Positions 18,855-28,973 are shown, counted from the first letter of the stretch. The stretch is 64,000 nt of DNA from Planctomycetota bacterium (GCA_015075515.1 JABTUE010000003.1:434001-498000); one strand, 5' to 3'. Translations and numbers: made by a program. The notes: generated by a model not told the origin, from the sequence alone.

Positions 18855-19091
18855 CTACTTCAACGCGCTCAGGTCCGCGCCATGATTGATGTGAAAGGCC
18901 TGTCCGGCAATCACCAGCGCGGGCACGGACTTCACGCCGGCCCGTTCGGCCTCGGGCAGGCGCTGTTTGGCCTGGCCCAGGTGGACGACTTCAAGGTCAT
19001 AGCGGGCCGGATCAAGCCCGGCGGCCACGATCTTTTCGGCGGCTACGCAGACCTTGCAACCGGCGTGGTAGAATACGGCTTTCGTTTTCAT
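18855..19091 (-). CDS. Small thioredoxin/glutaredoxin-fold protein
   Basis: A 78-residue protein with a redox CxxC (HAGCKVCVAAEK) near the N-terminus and a cis-proline-type VPAL, as in glutaredoxin-like or mini-thioredoxin proteins. I chose the ATG at 19091 because AAGGAG precedes it and the residues before it in the open frame are not coding-like. It is cytoplasmic by sequence. It is divergent from the HxlR-type regulator, an arrangement often seen when the regulator controls a redox gene. Confidence 0.8.
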   Translation of the reverse strand: MKTKAVFYHAGCKVCVAAEKIVAAGLDPARYDLEVVHLGQAKQRLPEAERAGVKSVPALVIAGQAFHINHGADLSALK

Positions 19092-19159
19092 GTGAATTCT
19101 CCTTGATTGGCTGCGCGATGCGGCAAGCATAGGCGACCGCAAACCCGCGCCAAGCAGGC

Positions 19160-19192
19160 ACTTTCCGGTGCGGTGGTTACTTTCCGGTGTGG
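19160..19192. promoter_or_regulatory. Paired operator-like repeats between thioredoxin-like and hxlR-type genes
   Basis: ACTTTCCGGTG occurs twice, at 19160-19170 and 19179-19189, with a 19-bp period (about two helical turns). The first copy is extended to the imperfect palindrome GCAC-N6-GTGC. The spacing suits two dimers bound on the same DNA face. Assignment to the adjacent HxlR protein is inference. Confidence 0.5.
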
Positions 19193-19210
19193 AATGGGTC
19201 CGCAGGCCGA

Positions 19211-19531
19211 ATGAAAACCCGCGTAAAACCGAACCACAGTGTCCACGCAATGGTTGAAAGCATCGTCGGGTGCAAATGGTCGCTGCACGTGCTGGCCCGG
19301 ATCCGGCAGGGCATCCACCGGCCCGGTGCGCTGCGGCGCAGCACGCGCGGGCTGACCACCAAGGTGCTCAACGAACGCCTGAACAAGTTTTTGCGTTTCG
19401 GCATCGTGGAAAGGCGCGTTTTCGCTCAGGTGCCGCCGCGCGTGGAGTATCACTTCACGGCGTTCGGGCGAAAGTTCATCCGCCTGCTGGACGAAATTGA
19501 AAAGCTCCAGCGCGATGTCCGGCGGGGTTGA
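19211..19531 (+). CDS. HxlR/MarR-like winged-helix transcriptional regulator
   Basis: A 106-residue regulator with the HxlR core VGCKWSLHVLARIRQG, the recognition-helix region GLTTKVLNERLNKFLRFGIV and a wing followed by YHFTAFGRKFI. Cys near residue 20 (VGCKW) could sense oxidants or electrophiles as in YodB/HypR-type members. An alternative GTG start at 19187 would add eight residues. It lies divergent from a thioredoxin-like gene, with repeated operator-like boxes immediately upstream, so autoregulation together with control of that gene is likely. Confidence 0.85.
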   Translation: MKTRVKPNHSVHAMVESIVGCKWSLHVLARIRQGIHRPGALRRSTRGLTTKVLNERLNKFLRFGIVERRVFAQVPPRVEYHFTAFGRKFIRLLDEIEKLQRDVRRG

Positions 19532-19574
19532 TCCGCGTTGCGCGGAATCCGCCACCCGTTATTCTTGTGCCAGC

Positions 19575-19664
19575 GGAGGAGTGGCAGAGTGGTTGATTGC
19601 GCCGGTTTTGAAAACCGGAGTGGCCGCAAGGTCATCGGGGGTTCGAATCCCTCCTCCTCCGCCA
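19575..19664 (+). tRNA. tRNA-Ser (anticodon TGA)
   Basis: The acceptor GGAGGAG (19575-19581) pairs with CTCCTCC (19654-19660), followed by discriminator G and an encoded CCA. The anticodon stem CCGGT/ACCGG encloses loop TTTGAAA, giving anticodon TGA at 19609-19611. A long variable arm precedes the T stem-loop (loop TTCGAAT), as expected for class II serine tRNAs. It reads UCN codons, mainly UCA. It is not tRNA-Sec, which would carry TCA. Confidence 0.97.
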
Positions 19665-19674
19665 GAAAACACAC

Positions 19675-19698
19675 GGCCCGCCGCACGCGCGGCGGGCC
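19675..19698. terminator. Hairpin terminator after tRNA-Ser
   Basis: The 10-bp GC stem GGCCCGCCGC/GCGGCGGGCC has a 4-nt loop, and TTTT follows shortly after on the plus strand. It lies between the tRNA and the converging thioredoxin-like gene. Confidence 0.75.
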
Positions 19699-19718
19699 TG
19701 AGGTTTTATGGCAGCATT

Positions 19719-20924
19719 CTATCGCCAGCCGTAACTGCCGAACTCGGCGGGGGCGATGCGGTCAATCGGCTTGTCGCCGGCCATTGTAAACACAAAACCG
19801 ATACCCGCCGCGGCGGTGTCGTCTTCGCGGGCGTTGTACTGGGTGCGACCTGTGCGCGTGCCGGAGATGACAATGTCGAACTGCTCAAACTTGGAAGTGG
19901 CCACGTTCCAGGCGCCCTTGCCGCGGATTTTGCCCTCAATGCCGCGGCCCTCGGCGGCAAGCTTCACTTCGCCTTCCATGTCGAAGTAGACCACGCCTTT
20001 TTTGATCTTGTCCACCTTGCACTTGATGAAGGCCTTTTCGACCTGTTCGTTGCTGAACGGCGGCGTCTGGCCGCGCACGTTGTCCTTGACGCTCAGGCGC
20101 AGCGAACGCCGCACCAGGTCGTCCGGCAGATCCCACCGTGTGTCCCTGGTGAATGTGTCCCTGGGGACAAGACGCTGCATTTCTTCCTTGCGGAACCAGC
20201 AGAAGTCCAGGTTCAGCGCGTGGGTGCGCCAGTCAGCCGGGTTGAGTCCGGTGCGGTTCAGGTCGCGGCTGTGCACCTTCAGCACCAGGCCGTCGGCGGG
20301 GTAATGCTTTTCGGCGCGGTTGATGTCCTTTACGCGGTCGGCCGGGTCGTAGTCCAGCAGCCGGGACTTCTTGTCAAGGTCCTTCCAGCGCGCCAGCGCC
20401 GTGCGCAGCATGGCGGCCATGACTTCGGGGCTGCGCGAGTTGCACGAACCCAGAAAGCGTCCGCTGGGGCTGACGCAATAGGTTCCCTGGCGTGTGGTCT
20501 GGGCGCCGTCGCCGTTAAGCTGTCCGCCCAGGTCGCACCACTGGCGGAAATACACGCAATCGGGATCACCAAGATTCTGCAGCCGCCAGACTTCATCGGC
20601 GCAGCAGACAAAATCTTTGGCCAGAGCCACCACCTGCTTGTCCGTCCAGACAGACCGTCTGGCAATCACGCCGTTGTTTCACGTGCAGCCAAACGGGTGG
20701 CCGTTCATGGCAAAGAACATTATTGGCTTGTCGTCTTTCTGGGCCTTGATCACGCCGTCCCAGAGGGTGGGGTGCCACTCGATCTTGCGCCATTCTTCTT
20801 CTGCCGCCGTGGGCATGATCTGGCGCCGGATCTCTTCGTAGTTTTTGTCGGTCAATTCCTGGCCACTGGCCACCGCACCGAGGGCCAGCAGCAACCCAAG
20901 AGCAACCGCAGTTCTACGCAGCAT
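19719..20924 (-). CDS. Secreted thioredoxin-like protein, candidate selenoprotein with in-frame TGA at 20681-20679
   Basis: The reading frame is interrupted once, by TGA at 20681-20679 (codon 82), and continues in the same frame for another 319 codons. The start ATG at 20924 follows GGGGGAG and opens a signal peptide (MLRRTAVALGLLLALG). The segment around the TGA reads DDKPIMFFAMNGHPFGCT-TGA-NNGV, a thioredoxin-like active-site context with Cys80-Thr-Sec82 (CxU). Downstream, FLGSCNSRSPEVMAAML and a long charged region continue without frame change. A SECIS-like hairpin sits 22 nt after the TGA. The alternatives are a nonsense mutation in a pseudogene or two separate genes; the second half has only a GTG start and no signal. 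No selenocysteine machinery is in this window. Confidence 0.7.
20646..20662 (-). promoter_or_regulatory. SECIS-like hairpin downstream of the in-frame TGA
   Basis: On the mRNA, CCAGAC-GGUCU-GUCUGG forms a 6-bp stem with a 5-nt loop that begins with G. The loop starts 22 nt after the UGA. Bacterial SECIS elements are short hairpins placed roughly 16-37 nt after UGA with a G early in the loop, and the E. coli fdhF element carries the same GGUCU in its apical loop. Confidence 0.6.
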
Positions 20925-20943
20925 GACTCCCCCACCTGTCTGG

Positions 20944-22632
20944 TTACTTGCCCGGCAGTTCGTCGCCGATTTCAACCCAGTCTATCTCGATCTGCGTGCC
21001 TTTGACCTTGGTAAGAACCTGAAACTTTACCAGCAGGCCGTTGCCTTCGGACTTTTCGGCGTTGCCACGGGCATCCTTTTCTCTGGCGTCTTTGGCGTCC
21101 TTTTCCCTGGCATCCTTGGCGCCGGGTTCGGGCTTTTCGGGCGGCTTCTGCACGCCGCGCATGCCGTTGTCGCCCTCGCGGTTGGCCAGCACCGGAAACT
21201 TCAGCGTCACCCACTGCCCGGCCGGAACCAGAAATTCCTTGCCGTAGCGCGCCTTGCCGTCGTCGCCGATCACCTGAACGTACAGGCCGGTGTGCGCCGT
21301 CACCCGCATGCGCACACGCACATAGGTTCGCTCGCCGGCTTCGCGCGGCTGGGGCAGGTAGCAGCCCACACTGACCTCGCGGCCACCGGGCCCGATGACC
21401 ACGCCGTTCTCGATCTCGCCGGCGTACAGGCGTTCGCCCATGCGGCCGTCAAAATCTTCGCGCACCAGGTTCTGGGCCCGGGCCCAGTCCTTGAACAGCG
21501 TCTTTTCACGCAGGCGCGCACCCTCGGCCTTGGTGCGCTTGAAGCCGCGGCCGGAAATCGTGGCGCCCTGGCCGGCGTTGAGCCGGCTTTCGCCCCAGAC
21601 CACCTCGCCGTCAAGGCACGAAATCTCAAGACCGTCCTTGACCGTGGACATGCGCTCGGCCAGCACGGCGGCGTCGCTGACCTCAATCGAGGTTCCCTCG
21701 CGGCGGATGGTAATCGCGCCCTTGGCGCCCAGCGCATCCACAAAGACGCCTTCCTTGATGACCTCAAGTACCGGGTTGCCCTCAACCACATCAAGGCCCA
21801 GTTCACCCTCAAACCAGGCCCGCTTGCCCTGGCCAAGATCAAGCAGCACCGGGTGGCGGGCTGACAGCGTCCAGCCCGACATGAGCTCCAGATCGCCCTT
21901 GACCTCGGTAAAGCGCGCAGCGCCGGCCTCTTTGTAGGAAAGGCGCGCGTTGGCGCTCTGGTACATCACCAGCGCGACGCGCACGGGACCGGTTCTGGGC
22001 GCCTCGGTGGGCGGACGTTCCGGCACCGGTTGGGGCGCCGGGCCCTTGGGCGTGTCGTCCACCACCGGGCCGGGGGCGGGCTTGGGTTCCTCGGGCGTGG
22101 GGCCGGGTTTGGGGGCCTCGGGCTCGGGTGCCGGGCGCTCGACTTCTTCGGGCGGCCTGGGGGCAGGTTGAGGTTCCGGTTCCGGTTCGGGCTGCGGCTG
22201 CGGAACCGGCCGCGGCTCGGGTTGTGGCGTTTCCGGTTCGGGCTGGGGCCGGGGTTGAACGCGAGGTTCAGGCTGCGGCGCCGGCTCGGGGCGCGGCGCG
22301 GGCTTGGGGGCAGGGGCAGGCGCCGGCTGCACCGGAACATTGGTGCCCGGTGTGGCAATTTCAGGCTGCGGGGCGGGGGTATCCTTGCCGCTGAAGACAA
22401 GCGCCAGGCCGGCACCCAGCAGCACAGCGGCGGCCGCGGCGGCGGCAAACCAGTGCCACGGAAACGCCGGCCGCAGAACCGCGCCGCGGGGCTGCACCGC
22501 TTCAGCCACCGGCGACGAGGCCGGCACCGGCTGATCCAGCGAGCGCATGATGCGGCGCGACAGATCCGGGGGCGGATTGCCGTGGGCTTCCTCGAGCATC
22601 AGCTCGATCAGGCGTTCTCTTGAGCGGGCCAC
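20944..22632 (-). CDS. FecR-like membrane protein, putative anti-sigma factor
   Basis: About 562 residues. The GTG at 22632 is preferred because GGAGG lies 10 nt upstream; an ATG at 22653 is possible but lacks such a site. The N-terminal ~55 cytoplasmic residues (RERLIELMLEEAHG) are the likely sigma-binding part. One membrane helix (FAAAAAAAVLLGAGLALVF) follows, then a ~130-residue Pro/Glu/Gln-rich spacer. A FecR-type beta domain comes next (VEGNPVLEVIKEGVFVDALG), then a lectin-like C-terminal module with a charged KDAREKDA insert. It overlaps the end of the ECF sigma gene, so it is translationally coupled and probably restrains that sigma factor. Confidence 0.75.
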   Translation of the reverse strand: MARSRERLIELMLEEAHGNPPPDLSRRIMRSLDQPVPASSPVAEAVQPRGAVLRPAFPWHWFAAAAAAAVLLGAGLALVFSGKDTPAPQPEIATPGTNVPVQPAPAPAPKPAPRPEPAPQPEPRVQPRPQPEPETPQPEPRPVPQPQPEPEPEPQPAPRPPEEVERPAPEPEAPKPGPTPEEPKPAPGPVVDDTPKGPAPQPVPERPPTEAPRTGPVRVALVMYQSANARLSYKEAGAARFTEVKGDLELMSGWTLSARHPVLLDLGQGKRAWFEGELGLDVVEGNPVLEVIKEGVFVDALGAKGAITIRREGTSIEVSDAAVLAERMSTVKDGLEISCLDGEVVWGESRLNAGQGATISGRGFKRTKAEGARLREKTLFKDWARAQNLVREDFDGRMGERLYAGEIENGVVIGPGGREVSVGCYLPQPREAGERTYVRVRMRVTAHTGLYVQVIGDDGKARYGKEFLVPAGQWVTLKFPVLANREGDNGMRGVQKPPEKPEPGAKDAREKDAKDAREKDARGNAEKSEGNGLLVKFQVLTKVKGTQIEIDWVEIGDELPGK

Positions 22633-23147
22633 TTGAGTTTCGCCTCCATACACTGGCGCAGCTTTTCAATCACACGTCGCAACAGCGTTTTGACGCCTTC
22701 GGGCTTCATTTCCAGCCGGTCCGCGATTTCCGCCTGCGTCAAACCCAGCCGATAGCACAGATCCAGCGCCTCGCGGGCCTTGCCCGTCACCGGCTGCATG
22801 CACTTCTGCAGCACGTCCATCCGTTCGTCCCAGGCCTCGCCTTCCTGCGTCATTGCCAGCCAGTCGGCGTCAATCTCGGCCAGGTCGCTTTCCTTGGGCC
22901 GGCGCCCGCGGGCGCGCAGCATCATCAGAAAGCGCGAGCGCGCCGTGGTGCGCAGATAGGCCGCCGTGGCCGCGTCGCTGTATTGTTCAAAGCCGCTTTT
23001 CCAGACGGCCAGAAACGTCTCCTGTGTCAGGTCTTCGGCCTCGGACCGCGAACAGCCAAGAAACCGCAGATAGCGCCACACACCCGCCTGATGCGTGTGG
23101 ACCAAAGCCTCAAAGTCAACACGTTTGTCAAGCGCAGCCACAGTCAT
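22608..23147 (-). CDS. ECF-type RNA polymerase sigma factor
   Basis: A 179-residue sigma-70 family factor. Region 2 reads VWRYLRFLGCSRSEAEDLTQ, which contacts core polymerase and the -10 element. Region 4 has GLTQAEIADRLEMKPEGVKT, the -35-reading helix-turn-helix. The start at 23147 gives the normal N-terminus (MTVAALDKRVDFEALV); the longer open frame upstream adds non-homologous residues. It overlaps the FecR-like gene downstream, the usual sigma/anti-sigma pairing. The likely target is a cell-surface stress or uptake regulon, unknown here. Confidence 0.92.
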   Translation of the reverse strand: MTVAALDKRVDFEALVHTHQAGVWRYLRFLGCSRSEAEDLTQETFLAVWKSGFEQYSDAATAAYLRTTARSRFLMMLRARGRRPKESDLAEIDADWLAMTQEGEAWDERMDVLQKCMQPVTGKAREALDLCYRLGLTQAEIADRLEMKPEGVKTLLRRVIEKLRQCMEAKLKWPAQENA

Positions 23148-23248
23148 CACCTGTCTGGAATGCGCCACGGGGCATCCACGGGTCAAAAAAACGACTTGGG
23201 CGCACACAGCTTACCACCGCGTGCGGTGGGGACGATTGGCGAACCTGC

Positions 23249-23254
23249 TATCCT
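23249..23254 (+). promoter_or_regulatory. -10-like TATCCT before the sugar dehydrogenase gene
   Basis: GC-TATCCT lies 40 nt upstream of the ATG at 23295 and matches the GCTATnnT pattern seen before other genes in the window. Confidence 0.35.
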
Positions 23255-23294
23255 GAACAGCGCATTCAGGGGGTTACCGGGCCCGGAGGACACC

Positions 23295-25928
23295 ATGAAA
23301 GTTGCGCTGCTGACGGTGATGCTGGCTTCGGCCTGTGCCGCCCAGGTCACGATCACGGACCCGAACTTCACCATAGACACAATTGCCAACCCGGGCGCGG
23401 GCACCATCTGCATGGAGTTCGGGCCCGGCGGGCGCTTTTATTTTGCCGAAAAGCGCGGGCGCATCCACGTAATGCAGCCCAACGGCAGCGGCGGGTACCA
23501 GGCCGCGACTCTGTTTGCCAACCTGCAATCGCAGGTGGACTACGCCCAGGAAGCCGGGCTTCTGGGCATGGCACTGGATCCCGATTTTGCCTCCAACCGG
23601 TACATGTACCTGCAATACACGACCGGCACGGACCAGCGCATCACGCGCGTCACGGCCGAGGCCGGCTACAACACGATGGCCGCCGGCAGCGAGGTTGTGC
23701 TGTTGTCGGGCCTGCCGCGCGCCGCAGCGTTTCACCGCGCGGGAGACATCGGGTTCCGGCCCGGCGAAAACGACCACCTGTACGTGGCGCTGGGCGATGA
23801 CGGCAACATTGGTCTGGCCCCGAATCTTGACTATTACCACGGCAAGATTCTGCGCATTCACAAAAGCACCGGCGAAGGGTTGACCACCAACCCGTTTTAC
23901 GCCGCAGCCACAGGCACGACCTCGGTGCGGTCGCGCATATGGGCCACGGGCTTCCGCAACCCGTTCCGGTTTGCGTTTCACCCGCAGAATCCGGTAACCG
24001 ACGCCCTGTACGCCAGCGAAAACGGCGGGCCCAGCAACATGACAACGACACTGCAGGATCGCGTAACATGGATCCAGCGCGGCGCCGACGGGGCCTGGAA
24101 CTCGACCAGCGCGACCCAGGGTGATTCCAGCCCGTTTTTCAACCCGCCCCCGGTGGGCAGCCAGGAATGTGTTGTGCTGCACCGTTCGCCAGCGTCCAAG
24201 ATAGGCATAGATATCGCCGCGGGCGGGGTGTTCGCCGATCCGGCCAACCCAACCAGCGCCACGCTGCTGCACAGCAACTGGCTTGGCGGGGGCAACATCC
24301 AGCGCTGGCGCATCTCAGGCACGCAGCACAACGTGCTCAACGCCATTGCCGCCGACGGCGGCCAGCCGTTCATTCAGGGGCTGTACGCCACGGATCTGAA
24401 AATCGGGCCTGACGGCTGGGCCTATTTCACGCAAAGCGGCAACGGTGAAAGTGTGGGCGGCTGGTACACCGTCGGGCGTATCCGTCGCGTGGGCGGAACC
24501 CCGCCCGTGGCGGGCTTCACAACCAGCCCCAGCCCGGCCAGCGGGCCGGCCCCCCTGAACGTGCAATTCACCGACACCAGCAACGACCCCGACGGCACGA
24601 TCGTGTCGCGCCACTGGAACTTCGGCAACGGGCAGACCAGCACCGCCACCAATCCTTTGACCACCTACGGCACCCCCGGCGTCTACACCGTCACGCTGAC
24701 CGTGCAGGACAATTCGGGCCTGCAGGATGTAGAAACCGCGCAGGTCACGGTGTACCAGTCCACGGCGCTGACCCTGACCGGCCAGATCTTCAACGCCGAG
24801 GCGCTGCCGGCCACGCTGCTGTCGGCGGCCACCGAACTGCGGCTGTACCAGATGGACGGGACCACGCCGCTGCCTTTTCCGGGCGGGCTGGGCGCCGGCA
24901 GCAACGCGATTGCCGTAACCGGCGGGTCGTTCAACGTCACGGTCAACGTGCAGCTTACGGCCAACGGCGTCGTGGTCAGCGCCGGCGAGCCCGCCGCCGA
25001 CGGCATGGAACCCGGCCGCATCGGTTTTGCGGTCAGCCAGAGCGCCTCGTCGCACAGCCAGAGCCTGACGTTTTTTCTCAGCAGCCTGGCCCTGGCCGGC
25101 CGGGTAACCACCACCACCGGCCAGCCGGCGGTACTGGACATGGGCGCGGCACGCGCGACACCGACGGCGCTGTACGCGTTCGGCGGCGGGCGTGATTATC
25201 TGGCCGGCAGCGGCATTCCGCCCACGGGCATCAACCACCGCACGGAAACAGACGCCCTGGGTTACTACTACGTTCCGGTTGCCGCCGGCGACGGCGGGGC
25301 AACGTTTCACTTTGACGTGGTCGGCGACACCGGAACCGCAAGCTACATCGCCACAATTTTCAGCCAGGCCATGCCCATAACCGGCCTGGTCACACGCAAT
25401 GTAACTGTGGGCGTGCTGACCACCCCCGGCGGCTTTGATGACCTCAGCGGCACCGGCGTGACACCGAATGTTGACTATGAAACGCAGATCCAGCCCATCT
25501 GGAACAACGCCTGCACCGGCTGCCACACGGCGCTGGGCGGCAGTGCCGGCCTGGCGCTCGGGCCGGGTGTCAGCTACGCCGCGCTGGTCGGCGTGCCCAG
25601 CACGCAGGTGCCGGGCCTGAATCTGGTTCAGCCGGGCAACCACGCCTTGAGCTACCTGTTTGAAAAGGTCAACGCGCACCAGCCCCAGGTGGGTGTGCGC
25701 ATGAGGCCCGGCACTCCGATGAGCCTGGCCGAGCAGGCGTTGATCCGCGACTGGATCAACCAGGGCGCTTTGGCTTCGGCGCCACGCAACAACGGCGGCA
25801 AGAAAAGCGACTCGGGCGGCTGCGCGGTTGCCGGCGCGGCTCCGCCTGTGGCGGCGCTGGCTGTCCTTGCGCTGTGGGGCGCGGCGCGGCGGCGCCGGAT
25901 CAGGTCGAGGCCGGACGGCGGCCGCTGA
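23295..25928 (+). CDS. Secreted PQQ-type sugar dehydrogenase fused to PKD, cytochrome-c-like motif and C-terminal sorting signal
   Basis: An 877-residue exported protein; GGAGG precedes the ATG and a short signal peptide (MKVALLTVMLASACAAQ) follows. Residues ~20-400 form a glucose/sorbosone dehydrogenase beta-propeller (GRFYFAEKRGRIHVM, GLLGMALDPDFASN, TGFRNPFRFAFHP). A PKD domain spans ~404-482. Near residue 740 NNACTGCHTALGG carries a CxxCH haem-binding motif. The C-terminus, SDSGGCAVAG, a hydrophobic stretch and a run of arginines, resembles Cys-containing MYXO/GlyGly-CTERM-type sorting signals. Inferred role: extracytoplasmic sugar oxidation with electrons passed to the covalent haem. Its 3' end overlaps the converging PhnD-like gene by 29 bp. 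Confidence 0.82.
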   Translation: MKVALLTVMLASACAAQVTITDPNFTIDTIANPGAGTICMEFGPGGRFYFAEKRGRIHVMQPNGSGGYQAATLFANLQSQVDYAQEAGLLGMALDPDFASNRYMYLQYTTGTDQRITRVTAEAGYNTMAAGSEVVLLSGLPRAAAFHRAGDIGFRPGENDHLYVALGDDGNIGLAPNLDYYHGKILRIHKSTGEGLTTNPFYAAATGTTSVRSRIWATGFRNPFRFAFHPQNPVTDALYASENGGPSNMTTTLQDRVTWIQRGADGAWNSTSATQGDSSPFFNPPPVGSQECVVLHRSPASKIGIDIAAGGVFADPANPTSATLLHSNWLGGGNIQRWRISGTQHNVLNAIAADGGQPFIQGLYATDLKIGPDGWAYFTQSGNGESVGGWYTVGRIRRVGGTPPVAGFTTSPSPASGPAPLNVQFTDTSNDPDGTIVSRHWNFGNGQTSTATNPLTTYGTPGVYTVTLTVQDNSGLQDVETAQVTVYQSTALTLTGQIFNAEALPATLLSAATELRLYQMDGTTPLPFPGGLGAGSNAIAVTGGSFNVTVNVQLTANGVVVSAGEPAADGMEPGRIGFAVSQSASSHSQSLTFFLSSLALAGRVTTTTGQPAVLDMGAARATPTALYAFGGGRDYLAGSGIPPTGINHRTETDALGYYYVPVAAGDGGATFHFDVVGDTGTASYIATIFSQAMPITGLVTRNVTVGVLTTPGGFDDLSGTGVTPNVDYETQIQPIWNNACTGCHTALGGSAGLALGPGVSYAALVGVPSTQVPGLNLVQPGNHALSYLFEKVNAHQPQVGVRMRPGTPMSLAEQALIRDWINQGALASAPRNNGGKKSDSGGCAVAGAAPPVAALAVLALWGAARRRRIRSRPDGGR

Positions 25929-26751
25929 GCCGTGAACCCGCCGGCGCGGGCAGTTCGTAGTATTCGTGTTCCATCGCCACGGCCTCAAAGGCCAGAATGC
26001 GGTCATACAGGGTGTTGTCCACGGGCGTAACGCCGGCAATGCCAAGCGCCCGGCAGACCGCGCTGTGTGCCGGATCCGCCAGGGCGCGCTGAAGCGCGCC
26101 GCACAGTTTGCGGGCAAACACCCTGCCGTAACGCATGCTGGTCACATAGGGCGGCACGGGTGCCAGCGGCGTCTGGGCAATCTTGCGCACGCCCCGGATC
26201 GCCGCGGGCCGGTGCATTTCCAGCAGGCCCCAGGTCACGCAATCCACACAGGCGACGTCCACCTGGTTGTCATGCAGCATCTGAAGGCTGGCCACGTGGG
26301 CCCCCGACAGACGCACCTCGCTGAAGAAGCGGCCGTTGCGCGCAAACGGAGCGATCACGGCACGCAGGGCGTTGGCACCGCTGTGCGACGAAACATTGTT
26401 CAGCGCCGCGCGCCGCCCGCGCAGGTCGGCCACACCCCAGGCCGGGTCGTCGTCGCGCACGACGATATAGCTGCTGTGAAAATGGTCGGTGCAGCCGGGA
26501 AAGGCAAACCGCGGGGCGGCAACGGCGCGCAGCGACCTGCCGGCATCCACGGCCACGTCGTAGCCGCAGCATTGCGTGAACATCAGGTTCGGGTGCCCCC
26601 ATTGTTCGCGGTAATCCAGCTCGCGTTCGAGGTTGTCGGGCGCGAACTCAATACCCGCGTCACGGCAGGCGGCACAGACCGCGCGCCACAGTTGATCCGT
26701 GGCGTCGCGGATTTCCGGCAGGTCGTACCAGGGCAAACTGGCAATGGCCAT
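25900..26751 (-). CDS. PhnD-like (phosphonate/phosphate-binding fold) protein without signal peptide
   Basis: A 283-residue periplasmic-binding-protein fold of the PhnD/PF12974 type, which usually binds phosphonate or phosphate-like ligands for ABC importers. Features are LPWYDLPEIRDATDQLW at the start, GVADLRGRRAALNNVSSHSG in the middle and LHDNQVDVACVDCVTW. The ATG at 26751 is chosen because it begins the family N-terminus; the longer frame upstream runs into a terminator. There is no signal peptide and no transporter gene beside it, so it may act in the cytoplasm. A TATCCT box lies 8 nt before the ATG, with no Shine-Dalgarno, suggesting a leaderless mRNA. Confidence 0.8.
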   Translation of the reverse strand: MAIASLPWYDLPEIRDATDQLWRAVCAACRDAGIEFAPDNLERELDYREQWGHPNLMFTQCCGYDVAVDAGRSLRAVAAPRFAFPGCTDHFHSSYIVVRDDDPAWGVADLRGRRAALNNVSSHSGANALRAVIAPFARNGRFFSEVRLSGAHVASLQMLHDNQVDVACVDCVTWGLLEMHRPAAIRGVRKIAQTPLAPVPPYVTSMRYGRVFARKLCGALQRALADPAHSAVCRALGIAGVTPVDNTLYDRILAFEAVAMEHEYYELPAPAGSRLSGRRPAST

Positions 26752-26759
26752 GAGCGCGC

Positions 26760-26765
26760 AGGATA
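26760..26765 (-). promoter_or_regulatory. -10-like TATCCT, leaderless PhnD-like gene
   Basis: GC-TATCCT is 8 nt upstream of the ATG, the distance at which transcription would start on or next to the start codon. Confidence 0.45.
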
Positions 26766-26827
26766 GCACAGCAACGCCCGGCATGCGCTCCCGCGGCATA
26801 CACAGGCAAGCCCGTACACACAAACAG

Positions 26828-26851
26828 AAGCCCGGCCTTGCGGCCGGGCTT
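26828..26851 (-). terminator. Intrinsic terminator of the groES-groEL operon
   Basis: The stem AAGCCCGGCC/GGCCGGGCTT with a 4-nt loop lies 34 bp beyond the groEL stop. On the minus strand it is followed by a T-rich stretch. Confidence 0.8.
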
Positions 26852-26884
26852 TGGACTGTCCGCAGGCAAAGCACCCGCATCACG

Positions 26885-28546
<1,662 letters not shown>

Positions 28547-28643
28547 GGGTCGTTCCTCGTTGGGCCGGGATACTGCCCGGCGCATGGATTCGTTCTGTTC
28601 GCGTCAATGGCCCGGCCCCGCGGGGCGGGCCGCCGGCGCCTGG

Positions 28644-28937
28644 TTACTCGATCACGGCGAGGATCTCTTCCTCGCTCATCAAAATGTATTCCTTGCCGTC
28701 CAGCTTGACGTCGGTGCCGGCGTAGCTCTTGAACAGCACGCGGTCGCCGGCCTTGACCTGAAACGGGATGCGCTCGCCGGTGTCGCTCAGGCGGCCCTGG
28801 CCCACGGCCACGATCTTGCCTTCCTTGGGTTTTTCCTTGCTGGCATCGGGCAGAATGATGCCGCCCTTGGTCTTTTCATCGGCCTTGGCGCGTTCAATCA
28901 GGACTTTGTCATTCAGCGGGCGAACTTTCGTGGGCAT
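28644..28937 (-). CDS. groES: Co-chaperonin GroES (Hsp10)
   Basis: A 97-residue GroEL lid. The start MPTKVRPLNDKVLIERAKAD follows GGAGACAAAGC. The mobile-loop region TKGGIILPDASKEKPKEG and the C-terminal EYILMSEEEILAVIE are typical. It lies 97 bp upstream of groEL and 36 bp after the small hypothetical gene, consistent with a four-gene transcript. Confidence 0.98.
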   Translation of the reverse strand: MPTKVRPLNDKVLIERAKADEKTKGGIILPDASKEKPKEGKIVAVGQGRLSDTGERIPFQVKAGDRVLFKSYAGTDVKLDGKEYILMSEEEILAVIE

Positions 28938-28973
28938 TGCTTTGTCTCCGTGCGTTGGCGGCATTGCCGCGGA

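Noticed and set aside
19575..19664. Whether the tRNA beside the candidate selenoprotein gene is tRNA-Sec
   Set aside because: The anticodon is TGA, not TCA, and the acceptor stem is 7 bp with G discriminator, as in ordinary tRNA-Ser.
19719..20924. Two independent genes split at the TGA
   Set aside because: The downstream part has only a GTG start with no ribosome site and no signal peptide, begins mid-domain, and stays in the same frame as the upstream part.
28938..28973. CIRCE heat-shock operator before groES
   Set aside because: No TTAGCACTC-N9-GAGTGCTAA or close variant is present here or before the receiver gene.
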